Origin: CAWGLW01 sp963823525
GTDB lineage: Bacteria > Pseudomonadota > Gammaproteobacteria > Steroidobacterales > Steroidobacteraceae
Assembly (NCBI GenBank): GCA_963823525.1
Contig: CAWGLW010000004.1
Location: 62,001 to 126,000 of the forward strand
DNA: 64,000 nucleotides
Direction of reading: 5' to 3'
Part shown: one piece after another, positions 55,037 through 63,472 of the stretch
Numbering within the stretch: the first letter of the stretch is position 1
Layout of the letters: the number at the start of each line of letters is the position of its first letter
Notes under the pieces: model-generated
Database searches by the model: none
Seen by the model: the letters and a program-made list of their open reading frames with translations, nothing else
What the model was told of the DNA's origin: nothing
Made by a program: the position numbers and the translations under genes

Positions 55037-56055
55037 TAAACACTTATCCCGTTGCGACCAGCGAGCTGGCCACCGTGCATCCAATGCGCGTCGTTGCCAG
55101 CCAACTCGAGCGTGCGAAGCTGGACCTGTCTTTCGTCATACCCGCCTTCAACGAAGAGGCCAGTATCGGCGATACGATACGTCGCGTATCCGAGGAAGCG
55201 ACTCGCCTCGATCAGCGTCATGAAATCCTTGTCGTCGATGACGGCAGTACCGACGCAACCGAGCTCAGGGTAAAAGCAATGATACCGCGCTACCCGGTCC
55301 GGCTCGTCCGTCTGTCGCGCAATTTCGGCAAAGAACAGGCGATGATGGCCGGGCTTAAACGCGCGCGCGGGGAAGCCGTCGTGATACTCGATGCCGACCT
55401 TCAGGAGCCGCTGCACTATCTTGAAGCGATGCTGGCCCGGCGAAGTCAGGGCTACGAGATGATCTACGCCGTGCGCGCTCACCGCGAGGACGAGTCGCTG
55501 CCAAAAAGGCTCGCCACCCGGGCTTTCTACTGGTTGCTCGGGCGCGGCAGCAGCGTGGCGATTCCTCCCGACGCCAGGGATTTCCGCCTGATGGACCGAA
55601 AGGTCGTCGATGCCATCTGCGCGCTGCCGGAGAGCAACCGCTTCATGAAAGGCCTGTTCAGCTGGGTCGGGTTCCGCTCGATCGCAATGCCGATCGAGAT
55701 GGCCCCTCGACAGAGCGGCGAATCGAAGTTTGGCGCCCGCGGCCTCACGGCGCTGGCCAAGACCGGGTTGATGTCATTTTCGGACTGGCCGCTGCGGGTC
55801 TGGACCGGGATCGGCTTCGCGCTGGCCGCGTTGTCGATTCTCTATGGTGGCTGGATCGCGCTGCGAACGCTGATCTGGGGCATCGATGTGCCCGGCTGGG
55901 CGACGCTGGCCGTTGCGGTCTTCTTTCTCGGCGGCGTGCAGCTCATCTCCATCGGTGTGCTCGGCGAGTACCTCGGTCGTGTCTTCACCGAAGTGAAGCG
56001 ACGCCCCGGCTTCCTGGTCGCCGAGGAGTTCCCGGCACCCGAGGAGACACCCTGA
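55033..56055 (+). CDS. GtrB/ArnC-like polyprenyl-phosphate glycosyltransferase (GT2)
   Basis: 340 residues from a TTG that overlaps the previous stop. GT2 motifs: LSFVIPAFNEEASIGDTI, ILVVDDGSTDATEL, VRLSRNFGKEQAMMAGL and AVVILDADLQEPLHYL. Two C-terminal helices (VWTGIGFALAALSILYGGW and ATLAVAVFFLGGVQL). It makes the polyprenyl-phosphate sugar used by the ArnT-like enzyme. Confidence 0.92.
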   Translation: MINTYPVATSELATVHPMRVVASQLERAKLDLSFVIPAFNEEASIGDTIRRVSEEATRLDQRHEILVVDDGSTDATELRVKAMIPRYPVRLVRLSRNFGKEQAMMAGLKRARGEAVVILDADLQEPLHYLEAMLARRSQGYEMIYAVRAHREDESLPKRLATRAFYWLLGRGSSVAIPPDARDFRLMDRKVVDAICALPESNRFMKGLFSWVGFRSIAMPIEMAPRQSGESKFGARGLTALAKTGLMSFSDWPLRVWTGIGFALAALSILYGGWIALRTLIWGIDVPGWATLAVAVFFLGGVQLISIGVLGEYLGRVFTEVKRRPGFLVAEEFPAPEETP

Positions 56056-56057
56056 AC

Positions 56058-56453
56058 ATGTCGATCGGGCAACCGGCCCGATTTGCGGCGGTGGGAATCG
56101 GCGCGACGCTGCTGCACATCCTCGTGGGCACGTGGCTGATCCGCTCCGGCACCGCGGCGCCAATGGCCAACCTGCTCGCATTCATGCTGGCCTTCCTGTT
56201 CAGTTTTCTCGGCCATCATTACTTCAGCTTCCGTCGCCACGGCCAACGCATCCGCCAGACGCTCAGACGCTTCGCCCTCGTGGCCCTTGCCGGGTTTGCC
56301 CTCAATCAGACACTGCTGCTGGTGCTGCTGCGCTGGCTGCCGGCCGAGGTTACGCTGCCAGTCGTGGTGCTTTTCGTTGCCGGACTGACTTATCTCGCGA
56401 GTCGCCACTGGGCGTTCGGTCGCAGTCGGAAAGTGACAGGCCCCTGCCCTTAG
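56058..56453 (+). CDS. GtrA-family flippase-like membrane protein
   Basis: 131 residues, four helices, with FAAVGIGATLLHILVG and SFLGHHYFSFRRHG, the signature order of GtrA. GtrA proteins are thought to flip the polyprenyl-phosphate sugar across the inner membrane. It starts three bases after the GT2 stop, completing a transferase-synthase-flippase set. Confidence 0.9.
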   Translation: MSIGQPARFAAVGIGATLLHILVGTWLIRSGTAAPMANLLAFMLAFLFSFLGHHYFSFRRHGQRIRQTLRRFALVALAGFALNQTLLLVLLRWLPAEVTLPVVVLFVAGLTYLASRHWAFGRSRKVTGPCP

Positions 56454-56867
56454 CACCGAACGGGACGCAGATCGTGAATACCGTGTAATTCCTCGCGAAC
56501 ATTCTGGGAGGGATGGAGGAGCATCACGACAAGCGGATGGCGCTGATGAGGCGATTGTCGGTCTCTGACTTTTAGCGGCGCCCGTGAACCGGGCCGCTGA
56601 AGGCCGTGCTGACGAATTCGATCGCGCGGCGCGCTCAAACCGATGCGGTGCTTCATCCGGCTGCGCGCTGACGAAACCCGTGGCGGAGGATCCACCGGCC
56701 GCGGGAGGCGAGTGAGTGCTGCTTCATTAGCTGTGACCAGCCGACTGGCACCGTTACGCTGACCCGCCGCGATCGGACAACAGACGCGGACTCGGTGGCG
56801 ATTTATCAGTACAGCGTCCATCATTGACGATCCAGCGTTTGTAGCTTCTGAGAAAGAGGGAATAGCA
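56454..56867. other. 414-base region without a recognised gene
   Basis: Between the glycosyltransferase operon and the EncFtn gene. It contains a GC-rich imperfect hairpin around 56573-56600 with no T run. Frames on both strands are short and show no family pattern. It should carry the EncFtn promoter; AGAGGGAA lies before its start codon. Confidence 0.45.
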
Positions 56868-57155
56868 ATGGCAAATGAGGGTTACCACGAACCGGTCGAA
56901 GAGCTCTCCGGCGAGACTCGTGACATGCATCGAGCCATCATCTCGCTCATGGAGGAACTTGAAGCGGTCGACTGGTACAACCAGCGAGTTGACGCCTGCA
57001 AGGACAAGGCGCTCAAAGCCATCCTCGCCCACAACCGGGACGAGGAGAAGGAACATGCCGCCATGGTCCTCGAGTGGATCCGGCGCAAAGACCCGCGTTT
57101 CGACAAGGAGCTGAAGGATTACCTGTTCACGGACAAACCGATCGCGCACGAATAG
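56868..57155 (+). CDS. EncFtn (encapsulated ferritin-like) protein without targeting tail
   Basis: 95 residues with strong RBS. Sequence LMEELEAVDWYNQRVDA and AILAHNRDEEKEHAAM equals the two metal-binding helices of EncFtn: Glu29, Glu30, Glu32, Trp36, Tyr37, Glu60, His63 correspond to the ferroxidase ligands of the Rhodospirillum rubrum protein. EncFtn forms a ring that oxidises Fe(II) inside an encapsulin shell. The protein stops just after the helical domain (DYLFTDKPIAHE), so the usual C-terminal targeting peptide is missing. No encapsulin gene follows in this window. Confidence 0.9.
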   Translation: MANEGYHEPVEELSGETRDMHRAIISLMEELEAVDWYNQRVDACKDKALKAILAHNRDEEKEHAAMVLEWIRRKDPRFDKELKDYLFTDKPIAHE

Positions 57156-57380
57156 GCCGATCGTCCGATCATCACTTTATCTCGCGCTCGATACGTATAA
57201 GGCCAGGATTTTCGCAAGCGCCTGGATGGCGAGCGCCGCGCTACGTTTCGCGGATTGAGGTTGTACACCTCGGCGGCCCCGTCGAGCCTACCCCGAACTT
57301 CCACCCCGCAACGGGCCGCGCTCAACGTTGTCGACCTGATGGAGCGGCATTGATCACCTGGGATGCCAGTCGTCGGGTCG
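57156..57380. other. Intergenic region 3' of EncFtn
   Basis: 225 bases; I see no encapsulin fragment, targeting peptide in another frame, or terminator. Confidence 0.4.
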
Positions 57381-57605
57381 TCAGTCGTCTCTCAGCTCCT
57401 CGATGATCGACGCGTCCATCCAGTGGATCTCCGCGTCGGTCCTGGCAGGCCAGGGCTCGTCGTAGCGTCGCGAGAACGAGAGCCATCGTCCATCGGGCGA
57501 AACCGTCGGGCAGAACTCAAGCTCCTCGGTGTTGATCACCGGGCCCATGTTCTTCGGTTCCGTCCAGCCGCCGCCAGGCGTACAAAACGCAACAAAGAGT
57601 GGAAT
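57381..57605 (-). pseudogene. C-terminal remnant of a PD40 beta-propeller protein
   Basis: On the minus strand a frame ending at 57381 reads GGGWTEPKNMGPVINTEEL, EFCPTVSPDGRWLSFSRRY and IHWMDASIIEELRDD. This is a typical last blade of TolB/PD40 proteins (SPDGRWLSFSR and an end like DIYWxDASIIEEL). No start codon precedes it and an in-frame TGA lies about 50 bases further upstream, so the rest of the gene is lost. Confidence 0.8.
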
Positions 57606-57832
57606 TGACCCGCGATGGTGGGCCGGCAGTTCTCTCAGGAATGTACCTCACGTGAGACCACCCTCTGTCCTGGCTACGAATCATCGGCGGACCGACAACC
57701 CAGGGGCTGTGTGTGATTTACGTTCGAATGACCCGGGACGCACTGTGATCCGAACGTGCCGCAACGCGTGGGCTTGCAGGACAAACGGATCATGCGCGCC
57801 GGGTATTCTTTGCGCTGCTGGCGCCAACGCTG
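57606..57832. other. Gene-free tail before the degradative operon
   Basis: 227 bases; includes the stop (TGA) that truncates the PD40 frame upstream (on the minus strand). No terminator, att-like repeat or tRNA found. Confidence 0.4.
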
Positions 57833-59773
57833 CTACGGCGTGTACCAGATCGGCGACGTGTAGGCGCGGTCCTGGATGCTCGCCGGCACGTCGGCTGGCA
57901 GCTTCACGCCGAAGACCTTGGCGTCATAGGTCGTCCAGCGCGGCGTCGGGATCTCCAGTACCCGCACGTAGTAGAACGCGCGCCGCTTCGGATCAAAGTC
58001 GGGATCCCTCCAGTACGCTGTGAGATACGGCGATCCGATCGAGTTTCTGAAGCTGGCTTCCTGGACGTTCACGGTGTTGCCGACGGCTGGCAGCTTGCCG
58101 TCTGCGCCGGGTTTACGGTCGCCGGACCACGCCACGTCGTAGACTTTCTCCTGGGTCCTGCCCGAGGCGTCCAGCCAGCCTTTAACTACCTGGATGCGGT
58201 CGAGGTTGGCCCCGTCCTCATCACGCATGGCACGAACCAGCAATGCCGGCGCCTTGCCCGCGGACGCGCTCTTGAGATCGCCACCCATCGGCACGCCGCG
58301 TTTGTAGCCTTGTTCGGCAAAGTCCGACCGCTCGAGATCCTGGGCCGTGAAGTCGAAGCCGCCAAACACCCGCACCACGAGTCGCGTACCCGTGGTCGCA
58401 TACACCTCTTTGCGCGCCATCGCATCCCAGAGCGCCTCGCGCGTGTTCTCGCGCGCCCACACCGCAGCGAGACCCGATGCGCTGGTTTCGCGCGCCAGGT
58501 GCTGGTTCCTGCGCTCCCGCCCCTCTGGCGTCCGGCCAACGATGATCTCATCGAATCGGATCGGATCCGCCGTCGGCTCGAGTACGGCGACCTTGCCGAA
58601 GAAATTGTCCTCCGTGGTCGTAGCCAGGCCCGTGTGTGAATCGGTCGAGCCGATCAAGCCAAACTTGAATGGATTGACGCCGAGCTTCGCCTCATAGGCC
58701 AGGCCACGCTTGAGCGCCTCACGCGTGTATTCGCGCGGCAGCATGTCGGGGCTCTTGAGTTCCGGGCCGAAGCTTCCCCGGTCCCAACGCTCGAAGTTCG
58801 CGAACTCATCATTGGGAGAGAGGGCCGGGTGCGTTTCGCCGTCGCCCTTGGGCTGTGTCGTCTCGTAGATCGGCTCCCACCGTGCGCGCCGCTCGGCATA
58901 GTCGCGGTCCAGCGGCTTGCGGCTCGTCAAGGTCACGTCGTCAAACATCAGGCCGTTTGACAGGTTGCCGTTGTGCGGAATCGCGAGCATCCGGCCGCCG
59001 GTCTTCTTCTCATACGCCGCCATCCACGCCCACAGATCCTCCGGATCGCCGGTGTCGTAGTAGGACAAGGGAATGATCTGGTCGGCTTTGTCCTTGCCGT
59101 CGCGAAAGACCACGTTGCGATGCAGGTTGTTGCCATCCGGCCCGGACGTCCACTCGAAGCCGACCAGGGCCGTAAAGCGGCCAGGCTCGTTGTATTTCTC
59201 GGCCGTCGCCGTGATGTACTGCCAGGCAGGACGGGCCATCTCTTCTTCCTGCCCCTTGAAGGGATCATCCAGTGCCTGCATGGCCGCCAGCCACATGTCG
59301 AAGGCCTGGCTCTGGCCTTCGATCGTGCCGGTCTTAACCAGGTCGTGCACCTGCTTGCCCCACGGCGAGCGCAGCAGCGCCGGGTTCGACTCCGCGATCA
59401 TCGGCGCGAGTCCAAGGTTTTCAGCGTGATCAGCGATCACGAGGAAATCGAGCGGCTTCTGCAGCTTGACACGCTGCCCGCTGTTGGACTTGACCTCCTC
59501 GCCCCGCGCAAAGCGATACGCGTCCTCGGGTCCAACAATGGCGCCAGCCATGCCTGCATCCGCGGAATACGAGGTGTGCAGATGGGTGTCACCGAAGTAG
59601 ACGCGATTCGGGAATGTCTGCGCGGGGTACGGCGAGTAGTCCACCTTCGGCGTGGCCGAACCTGGGCTTTCCTGCGCGTCGGCGTCTGGCGCCCAGGCCG
59701 CCGCCACCAGGCTGCCGGCAAGCAGGAAAGCGCTGGCGCCGACGTAGAACCATTTTCGTCTCTTGCATCTCAT
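57833..59773 (-). CDS. Exported DUF3604 protein
   Basis: 646 residues from MRCKRRKWFYVGASAFLL, after a good GGAGGA. A signal peptide cut near residue 33, then RVYFGDTHLHTSYSADAGM (PHP-like metal histidines), DFLVIADHAENLG, FTALVGFEWTSG and IPHNGNLSNGLMFDD, ending RAYTSPIWYTP. DUF3604 proteins resemble PHP-type metal-dependent hydrolases and are often next to catabolic or sulfatase genes; activity unknown. Last gene of the 63-64 kb operon, 74 bases after the FMN oxidase. Confidence 0.9.
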   Translation of the reverse strand: MRCKRRKWFYVGASAFLLAGSLVAAAWAPDADAQESPGSATPKVDYSPYPAQTFPNRVYFGDTHLHTSYSADAGMAGAIVGPEDAYRFARGEEVKSNSGQRVKLQKPLDFLVIADHAENLGLAPMIAESNPALLRSPWGKQVHDLVKTGTIEGQSQAFDMWLAAMQALDDPFKGQEEEMARPAWQYITATAEKYNEPGRFTALVGFEWTSGPDGNNLHRNVVFRDGKDKADQIIPLSYYDTGDPEDLWAWMAAYEKKTGGRMLAIPHNGNLSNGLMFDDVTLTSRKPLDRDYAERRARWEPIYETTQPKGDGETHPALSPNDEFANFERWDRGSFGPELKSPDMLPREYTREALKRGLAYEAKLGVNPFKFGLIGSTDSHTGLATTTEDNFFGKVAVLEPTADPIRFDEIIVGRTPEGRERRNQHLARETSASGLAAVWARENTREALWDAMARKEVYATTGTRLVVRVFGGFDFTAQDLERSDFAEQGYKRGVPMGGDLKSASAGKAPALLVRAMRDEDGANLDRIQVVKGWLDASGRTQEKVYDVAWSGDRKPGADGKLPAVGNTVNVQEASFRNSIGSPYLTAYWRDPDFDPKRRAFYYVRVLEIPTPRWTTYDAKVFGVKLPADVPASIQDRAYTSPIWYTP

Positions 59774-59847
59774 GTTGGCCTTCCTCCTCCCGAAATGATC
59801 ACTGCCGCTCAGCCGGAAAGCGCCGGCTTGCGGGGGCAGCATTTGTC

Positions 59848-61002
59848 CTATTCGATCAGGCCGCGGTCAACCTCGCTGATCGACCTCGCCCCGGTCAGCG
59901 CCATGGCGACGGCCAGCTCCCGCCTGAATGTCGCGAGCAGGTCGACGAGACCCGCCTCACCGCCACCGGCGATCGCCCAGGCCCACGGACGGCCGATCAG
60001 CACTCCCGTGGCGCCCAGGGCGACGGCCTTGAATACGTCCATGCCGCCGCGGACACCTCCATCCATGAACACCTCAAGGCGCCCCCCGACGGCTTCGATC
60101 ACCGCCGGCAGCTTGGAAATCGTCGAAGCGACGCTGTCGAGCTGGCGGCCCCCGTGATTCGAGATCACGACGCCATCTGCACCGGCATCGAGCGCCGCCC
60201 GTGCATCGTCAGCCTCGAGTATTCCCTTGATGACCAGCTTGCCTTGCCAGAGTCCGCGCAGCCAGGCGATGTCCGCCCAGGTCACGGCCGGGTCGTATTG
60301 GCTGTCCACCCAGGCTTTGACCGCCCGCGTGTTCGTCGGATCAGAGACCTGATCCGAGATGCTCCCGAAGGTGTGCGGCTTGCCGCGCAACCCGACGTCG
60401 TAGAGCCATCCTGGCCGCTGTCCGAGTTGCCACGCGCGGCCAAGCCTGGAGCTGACGCCTTCAGTGATCATGCCGTTACGCGTGTCGCGGTAACGCATGC
60501 CGGCGACGGGCATGTCGACCGTGAAGAGCAATGTCGTGCAGCCATTCTCCATTGCCCGTTCGAGTATTCGGCGGACCGCCTTGCGGTCACGGATCATGTA
60601 TTGCTGGAACCAGAATGGTTTCTTCGCTTGCGCGCGGAGTTCCTCCAGCGAGCAGATGCCCAGCGTTGAAAGCGTGAACGGTATGCCCGCCACGTCGGAC
60701 GCGCGCATCGCCTGCAATTCGCCCCGACGACTGTACAGTCCCGCCATGCCAACCGGCGCCAGCACGACGGGCATGGCGACCGTCTCGCCGAGCAGCGTTG
60801 TCGACGTTTCAATATCCGAGACGTCGCGCATCACGTGCTGGCGGACACGGATGGACTGGAAATCCTCCACGTTGCGCTGCAGCGTCAGTTCGTCATTGGC
60901 GCCTCCGTCAATGTAGTCGAACAGGAAGCGAGGCAGGCGCTTCTCGGCCAGGCGTCGGTAGTCCAGGCTGGTCGCCGGGACGAAGTTATACGTGCGTCCC
61001 AT
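59848..61002 (-). CDS. FMN-dependent alpha-hydroxy-acid oxidase/dehydrogenase
   Basis: 384 residues from MGRTYNFVPATSLDYRR, start sharing a base with the GMC stop (TGATG). TIM barrel with PRFLFDYIDGGANDELTL, MPVVLAPVGMAGLY, LGICSLEELRAQ, LVIKGILEADDARAALDAG and the active VISNHGGRQLDSVAS. Oxidises L-2-hydroxy acids (lactate, glycolate, mandelate types) to 2-keto acids. Confidence 0.92.
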   Translation of the reverse strand: MGRTYNFVPATSLDYRRLAEKRLPRFLFDYIDGGANDELTLQRNVEDFQSIRVRQHVMRDVSDIETSTTLLGETVAMPVVLAPVGMAGLYSRRGELQAMRASDVAGIPFTLSTLGICSLEELRAQAKKPFWFQQYMIRDRKAVRRILERAMENGCTTLLFTVDMPVAGMRYRDTRNGMITEGVSSRLGRAWQLGQRPGWLYDVGLRGKPHTFGSISDQVSDPTNTRAVKAWVDSQYDPAVTWADIAWLRGLWQGKLVIKGILEADDARAALDAGADGVVISNHGGRQLDSVASTISKLPAVIEAVGGRLEVFMDGGVRGGMDVFKAVALGATGVLIGRPWAWAIAGGGEAGLVDLLATFRRELAVAMALTGARSISEVDRGLIE

Positions 61003-62618
61003 CAGGCCGCCCCCCTGGTGTCCTGCCTGAGCATGTCGACCCCCTTCTCGGCAATCATGATGGCAGGCGCCATGGTGTTGCCACCGACGATACACGGCAT
61101 GATGGAACTGTCGATGATGCGCAGGCCCTGCAGCCCGTGCACCCGCAGCCGGGCATCGACCACCGAGTCGGATGGATCAGAGCCCATGCGGCAGCTGCCA
61201 ACCGGGTGGTAGACGGTCCCAGCGCGGTTGCGGGCGAATTCCGCCCAGTCCTCATCGGTCCTGCAATGCTCGGTGAGCAGGTCGCGCCTGATGCGACGGC
61301 TCATGGTCGGTGTCTTCATGATGCCGGCGACGCGCCGCAGTCCCGCGACCATCGTCGGCAGGTCGTCCGGGTGCGAGAAGTAACGAAAGTCGACCAGCGG
61401 ATCGGCCAGCGGGTCCGTCGAGGCGAGCTTCACGCTGCCCCTGCTCCCTGGCCTGAGCAGGATCGCGACGACCGACATGCCGTGCCGGGCATAGACGTCG
61501 CGGCCATGATCGAGGGCCACGCCAATTACGAACTGACATTGGACTTCAGGGCGCGGCGAGTCCGGTCGCAGACAGAAATAGCCGGAAAGTTCGCCGAAGT
61601 TCGTGGCGCCCATGCCGCGGCGTTCCTTCCGCCATCGCCGGATGGCCCGCAGCAGGGCCAGCGCCCCGGTCGGTGATATTCCCATCAGGTTGGGATCGCC
61701 GGGGATATGGTAGGCCAGCGTGACGGCGGGATGGTCATGCAGGTACCGGCCCACGGCCGGTGATTCGTGCACCACGGGAATTCCCATGGCCTGCAGCTCG
61801 GCGCCCGGGCCCACACCTGAGAGCAGCAGCAGCTTCGCCGAGAGGATGCCGCCGCCGCAGACGATGACCTCCCGTCGGGCCCGCAGCGCCCGGTGTTGGC
61901 CACCCTGGATGACTTCGACGCCCACCGCACGCCGGCCTTCGAACAGCACCCGCGTGCAGTGCGTTTCGCACATCAGCTGCAGGTTCTGGCGTTTGCCGAG
62001 GTAGGGGTGGATGTAGGCCTTTCCGGTGTGCCAGCGTTCGCCGTTCTTCATCGTCGCCTGGACCGAGCCGCAGCCCGCCTGGGTCGCTCCATTGAAGTCC
62101 TCAATGATGGGCTCGCCGGCCTCGCGACACGCCTGTTTGACGATGTCGTGGTAAGGGTTGTCGGTGCGCAGGTCCTCGACCCACATCGGGCCATCGTTGC
62201 CGTGGTATTCGTCGCGGAAAGTCTGGTTGTTCTCCAGTTTCTTGAAATACGGCAGGACGTCGGCGTAGCTCCAGCCGGGGTTGCCCAGGGCCGCCCACTC
62301 GTCATAATCGCCACGGTGGCCGCGCATGTAGACCAGCGCATTGAACGATGTGCCGCCGCCCAGGCCACGTCCAATCGAGTGAAAGTCGCTGCGGTTGTTC
62401 AGGCCGGGATCCGGCAATGTGTTGAAACCCCAGTTGTTGCTCGACTTGCGCGGAGCATGCTTCAGCATGCTGAGGGCGGTGTTGTCGGCGAGCCAGCCGC
62501 GCCAGTCGGGACCGGCCTCGAGCAGCGCCACGCTGCAGCCTGGGTCCTCTGTCAGGCGTGAAGCGGTGACGCAGCCCCCGGGACCTCCTCCGACCACGAT
62601 GAAGTCGAACTCGCTCAT
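61002..62618 (-). CDS. GMC-family FAD oxidoreductase
   Basis: 538 residues. FAD site DFIVVGGGPGGCVTASRL, SFNALVYMRGHRGDYDEW, substrate-binding region, and C-terminal HPVGSCRMGSDPSDSVVD with the catalytic His. Choline dehydrogenase/alcohol oxidase type: converts a primary alcohol to an aldehyde. It follows the aldolase gene by 14 bases and overlaps the FMN oxidase start. Confidence 0.93.
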   Translation of the reverse strand: MSEFDFIVVGGGPGGCVTASRLTEDPGCSVALLEAGPDWRGWLADNTALSMLKHAPRKSSNNWGFNTLPDPGLNNRSDFHSIGRGLGGGTSFNALVYMRGHRGDYDEWAALGNPGWSYADVLPYFKKLENNQTFRDEYHGNDGPMWVEDLRTDNPYHDIVKQACREAGEPIIEDFNGATQAGCGSVQATMKNGERWHTGKAYIHPYLGKRQNLQLMCETHCTRVLFEGRRAVGVEVIQGGQHRALRARREVIVCGGGILSAKLLLLSGVGPGAELQAMGIPVVHESPAVGRYLHDHPAVTLAYHIPGDPNLMGISPTGALALLRAIRRWRKERRGMGATNFGELSGYFCLRPDSPRPEVQCQFVIGVALDHGRDVYARHGMSVVAILLRPGSRGSVKLASTDPLADPLVDFRYFSHPDDLPTMVAGLRRVAGIMKTPTMSRRIRRDLLTEHCRTDEDWAEFARNRAGTVYHPVGSCRMGSDPSDSVVDARLRVHGLQGLRIIDSSIMPCIVGGNTMAPAIMIAEKGVDMLRQDTRGAA

Positions 62619-62632
62619 AGGCCTTGCTCCTC

Positions 62633-63430
62633 TCAGTAGCCCGAATCCGGCAGCGCGCCGGGGGTCGTCGCCGTGCCGCGTCCGCGCGCGACGCCGAGGG
62701 CCTGCGCGGCGCCGGCGCGGAGGAAATTGCCGTCCGTGCCGGCCGAGGCGAAGTCGAATCCCGCCTGCAACGACTGCGCGGCCATCTCCGGCGTATAGCC
62801 GAAGATCCCGGCTGCGCGGTCGTGTCTGGTGCAGACCGACAGGATCGCGCCGAGGGCCTGCTGGAAGCGCGCATCGGCGAAGCTTCCCGGCGGCAGGCCG
62901 AGCCCATAGCAGAGATCCATGGGGCCGACGAACAGGCCGTCGACGCCGTCGGTGGCCGCGATCGCCTCGACGTTGCGCAGTCCCTCCTCGGTCTCGATCA
63001 TCACCACGCAGCTCACCTGTTCGTTCGCGGTCTGCAGGTAGGCGAGGCCCTCATGCATTGCCGCGCGAATCGGGCCGCAGGATCGCGCGCCCGCCGGTGG
63101 ATAGCGGCAGGCGGCGACGGCCTTGCGCGCATCCTCGACCGTGTTCACCAGTGGCACGATCACACCTTGCGCCCCGGCATCGAGTGCCTTGCCGACCTGG
63201 TCGGGCTGGTTCGCTGCGACCCGCACGAGCGGCGTGACGCGTGCCTGCGCGATGGCGGGCAGCAGGCGCGTCAGGTGCGAATAGTCCATCAGGCCGTGCT
63301 GCAGATCGAAGCACACCCAGTCAAAGCCGAGTTGAGCGAGGATCTCGGCGCTGTACAGGTCGGACATGGTCAGCCAGGCGCCGATGGATTTCTCGTGCGC
63401 CCGCCATCGTTCCAGGGCATGGTTCAACAT
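62633..63430 (-). CDS. HpcH/HpaI-family aldolase
   Basis: 265 residues. Class II aldolase: SIGAWLTMSDLYSAEILAQ, LGFDWVCFDLQHGLMDY, VPLVNTVEDARKAVAA, CVVMIETEEGLRNVEAI and FVGPMDLCYGLG. Cleaves 4-hydroxy-2-oxo acids to pyruvate or glyoxylate plus an aldehyde, with divalent metal. In the operon it could use the keto acid from the FMN oxidase. Confidence 0.92.
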   Translation of the reverse strand: MLNHALERWRAHEKSIGAWLTMSDLYSAEILAQLGFDWVCFDLQHGLMDYSHLTRLLPAIAQARVTPLVRVAANQPDQVGKALDAGAQGVIVPLVNTVEDARKAVAACRYPPAGARSCGPIRAAMHEGLAYLQTANEQVSCVVMIETEEGLRNVEAIAATDGVDGLFVGPMDLCYGLGLPPGSFADARFQQALGAILSVCTRHDRAAGIFGYTPEMAAQSLQAGFDFASAGTDGNFLRAGAAQALGVARGRGTATTPGALPDSGY

Positions 63431-63472
63431 CAGCGCCTCCCTCGGCCGGATGGTGTGTTAATCAAACTGGCG

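Noticed and set aside
57156..57380. Encapsulin or targeting peptide after EncFtn
   Set aside because: No frame reads a capsid-like fold or a tag such as LTVGSLRR after the stop.
58973..60157. Plus-strand frame of 394 codons over DUF3604 and the FMN oxidase
   Set aside because: Antisense shadow of two recognised enzymes.
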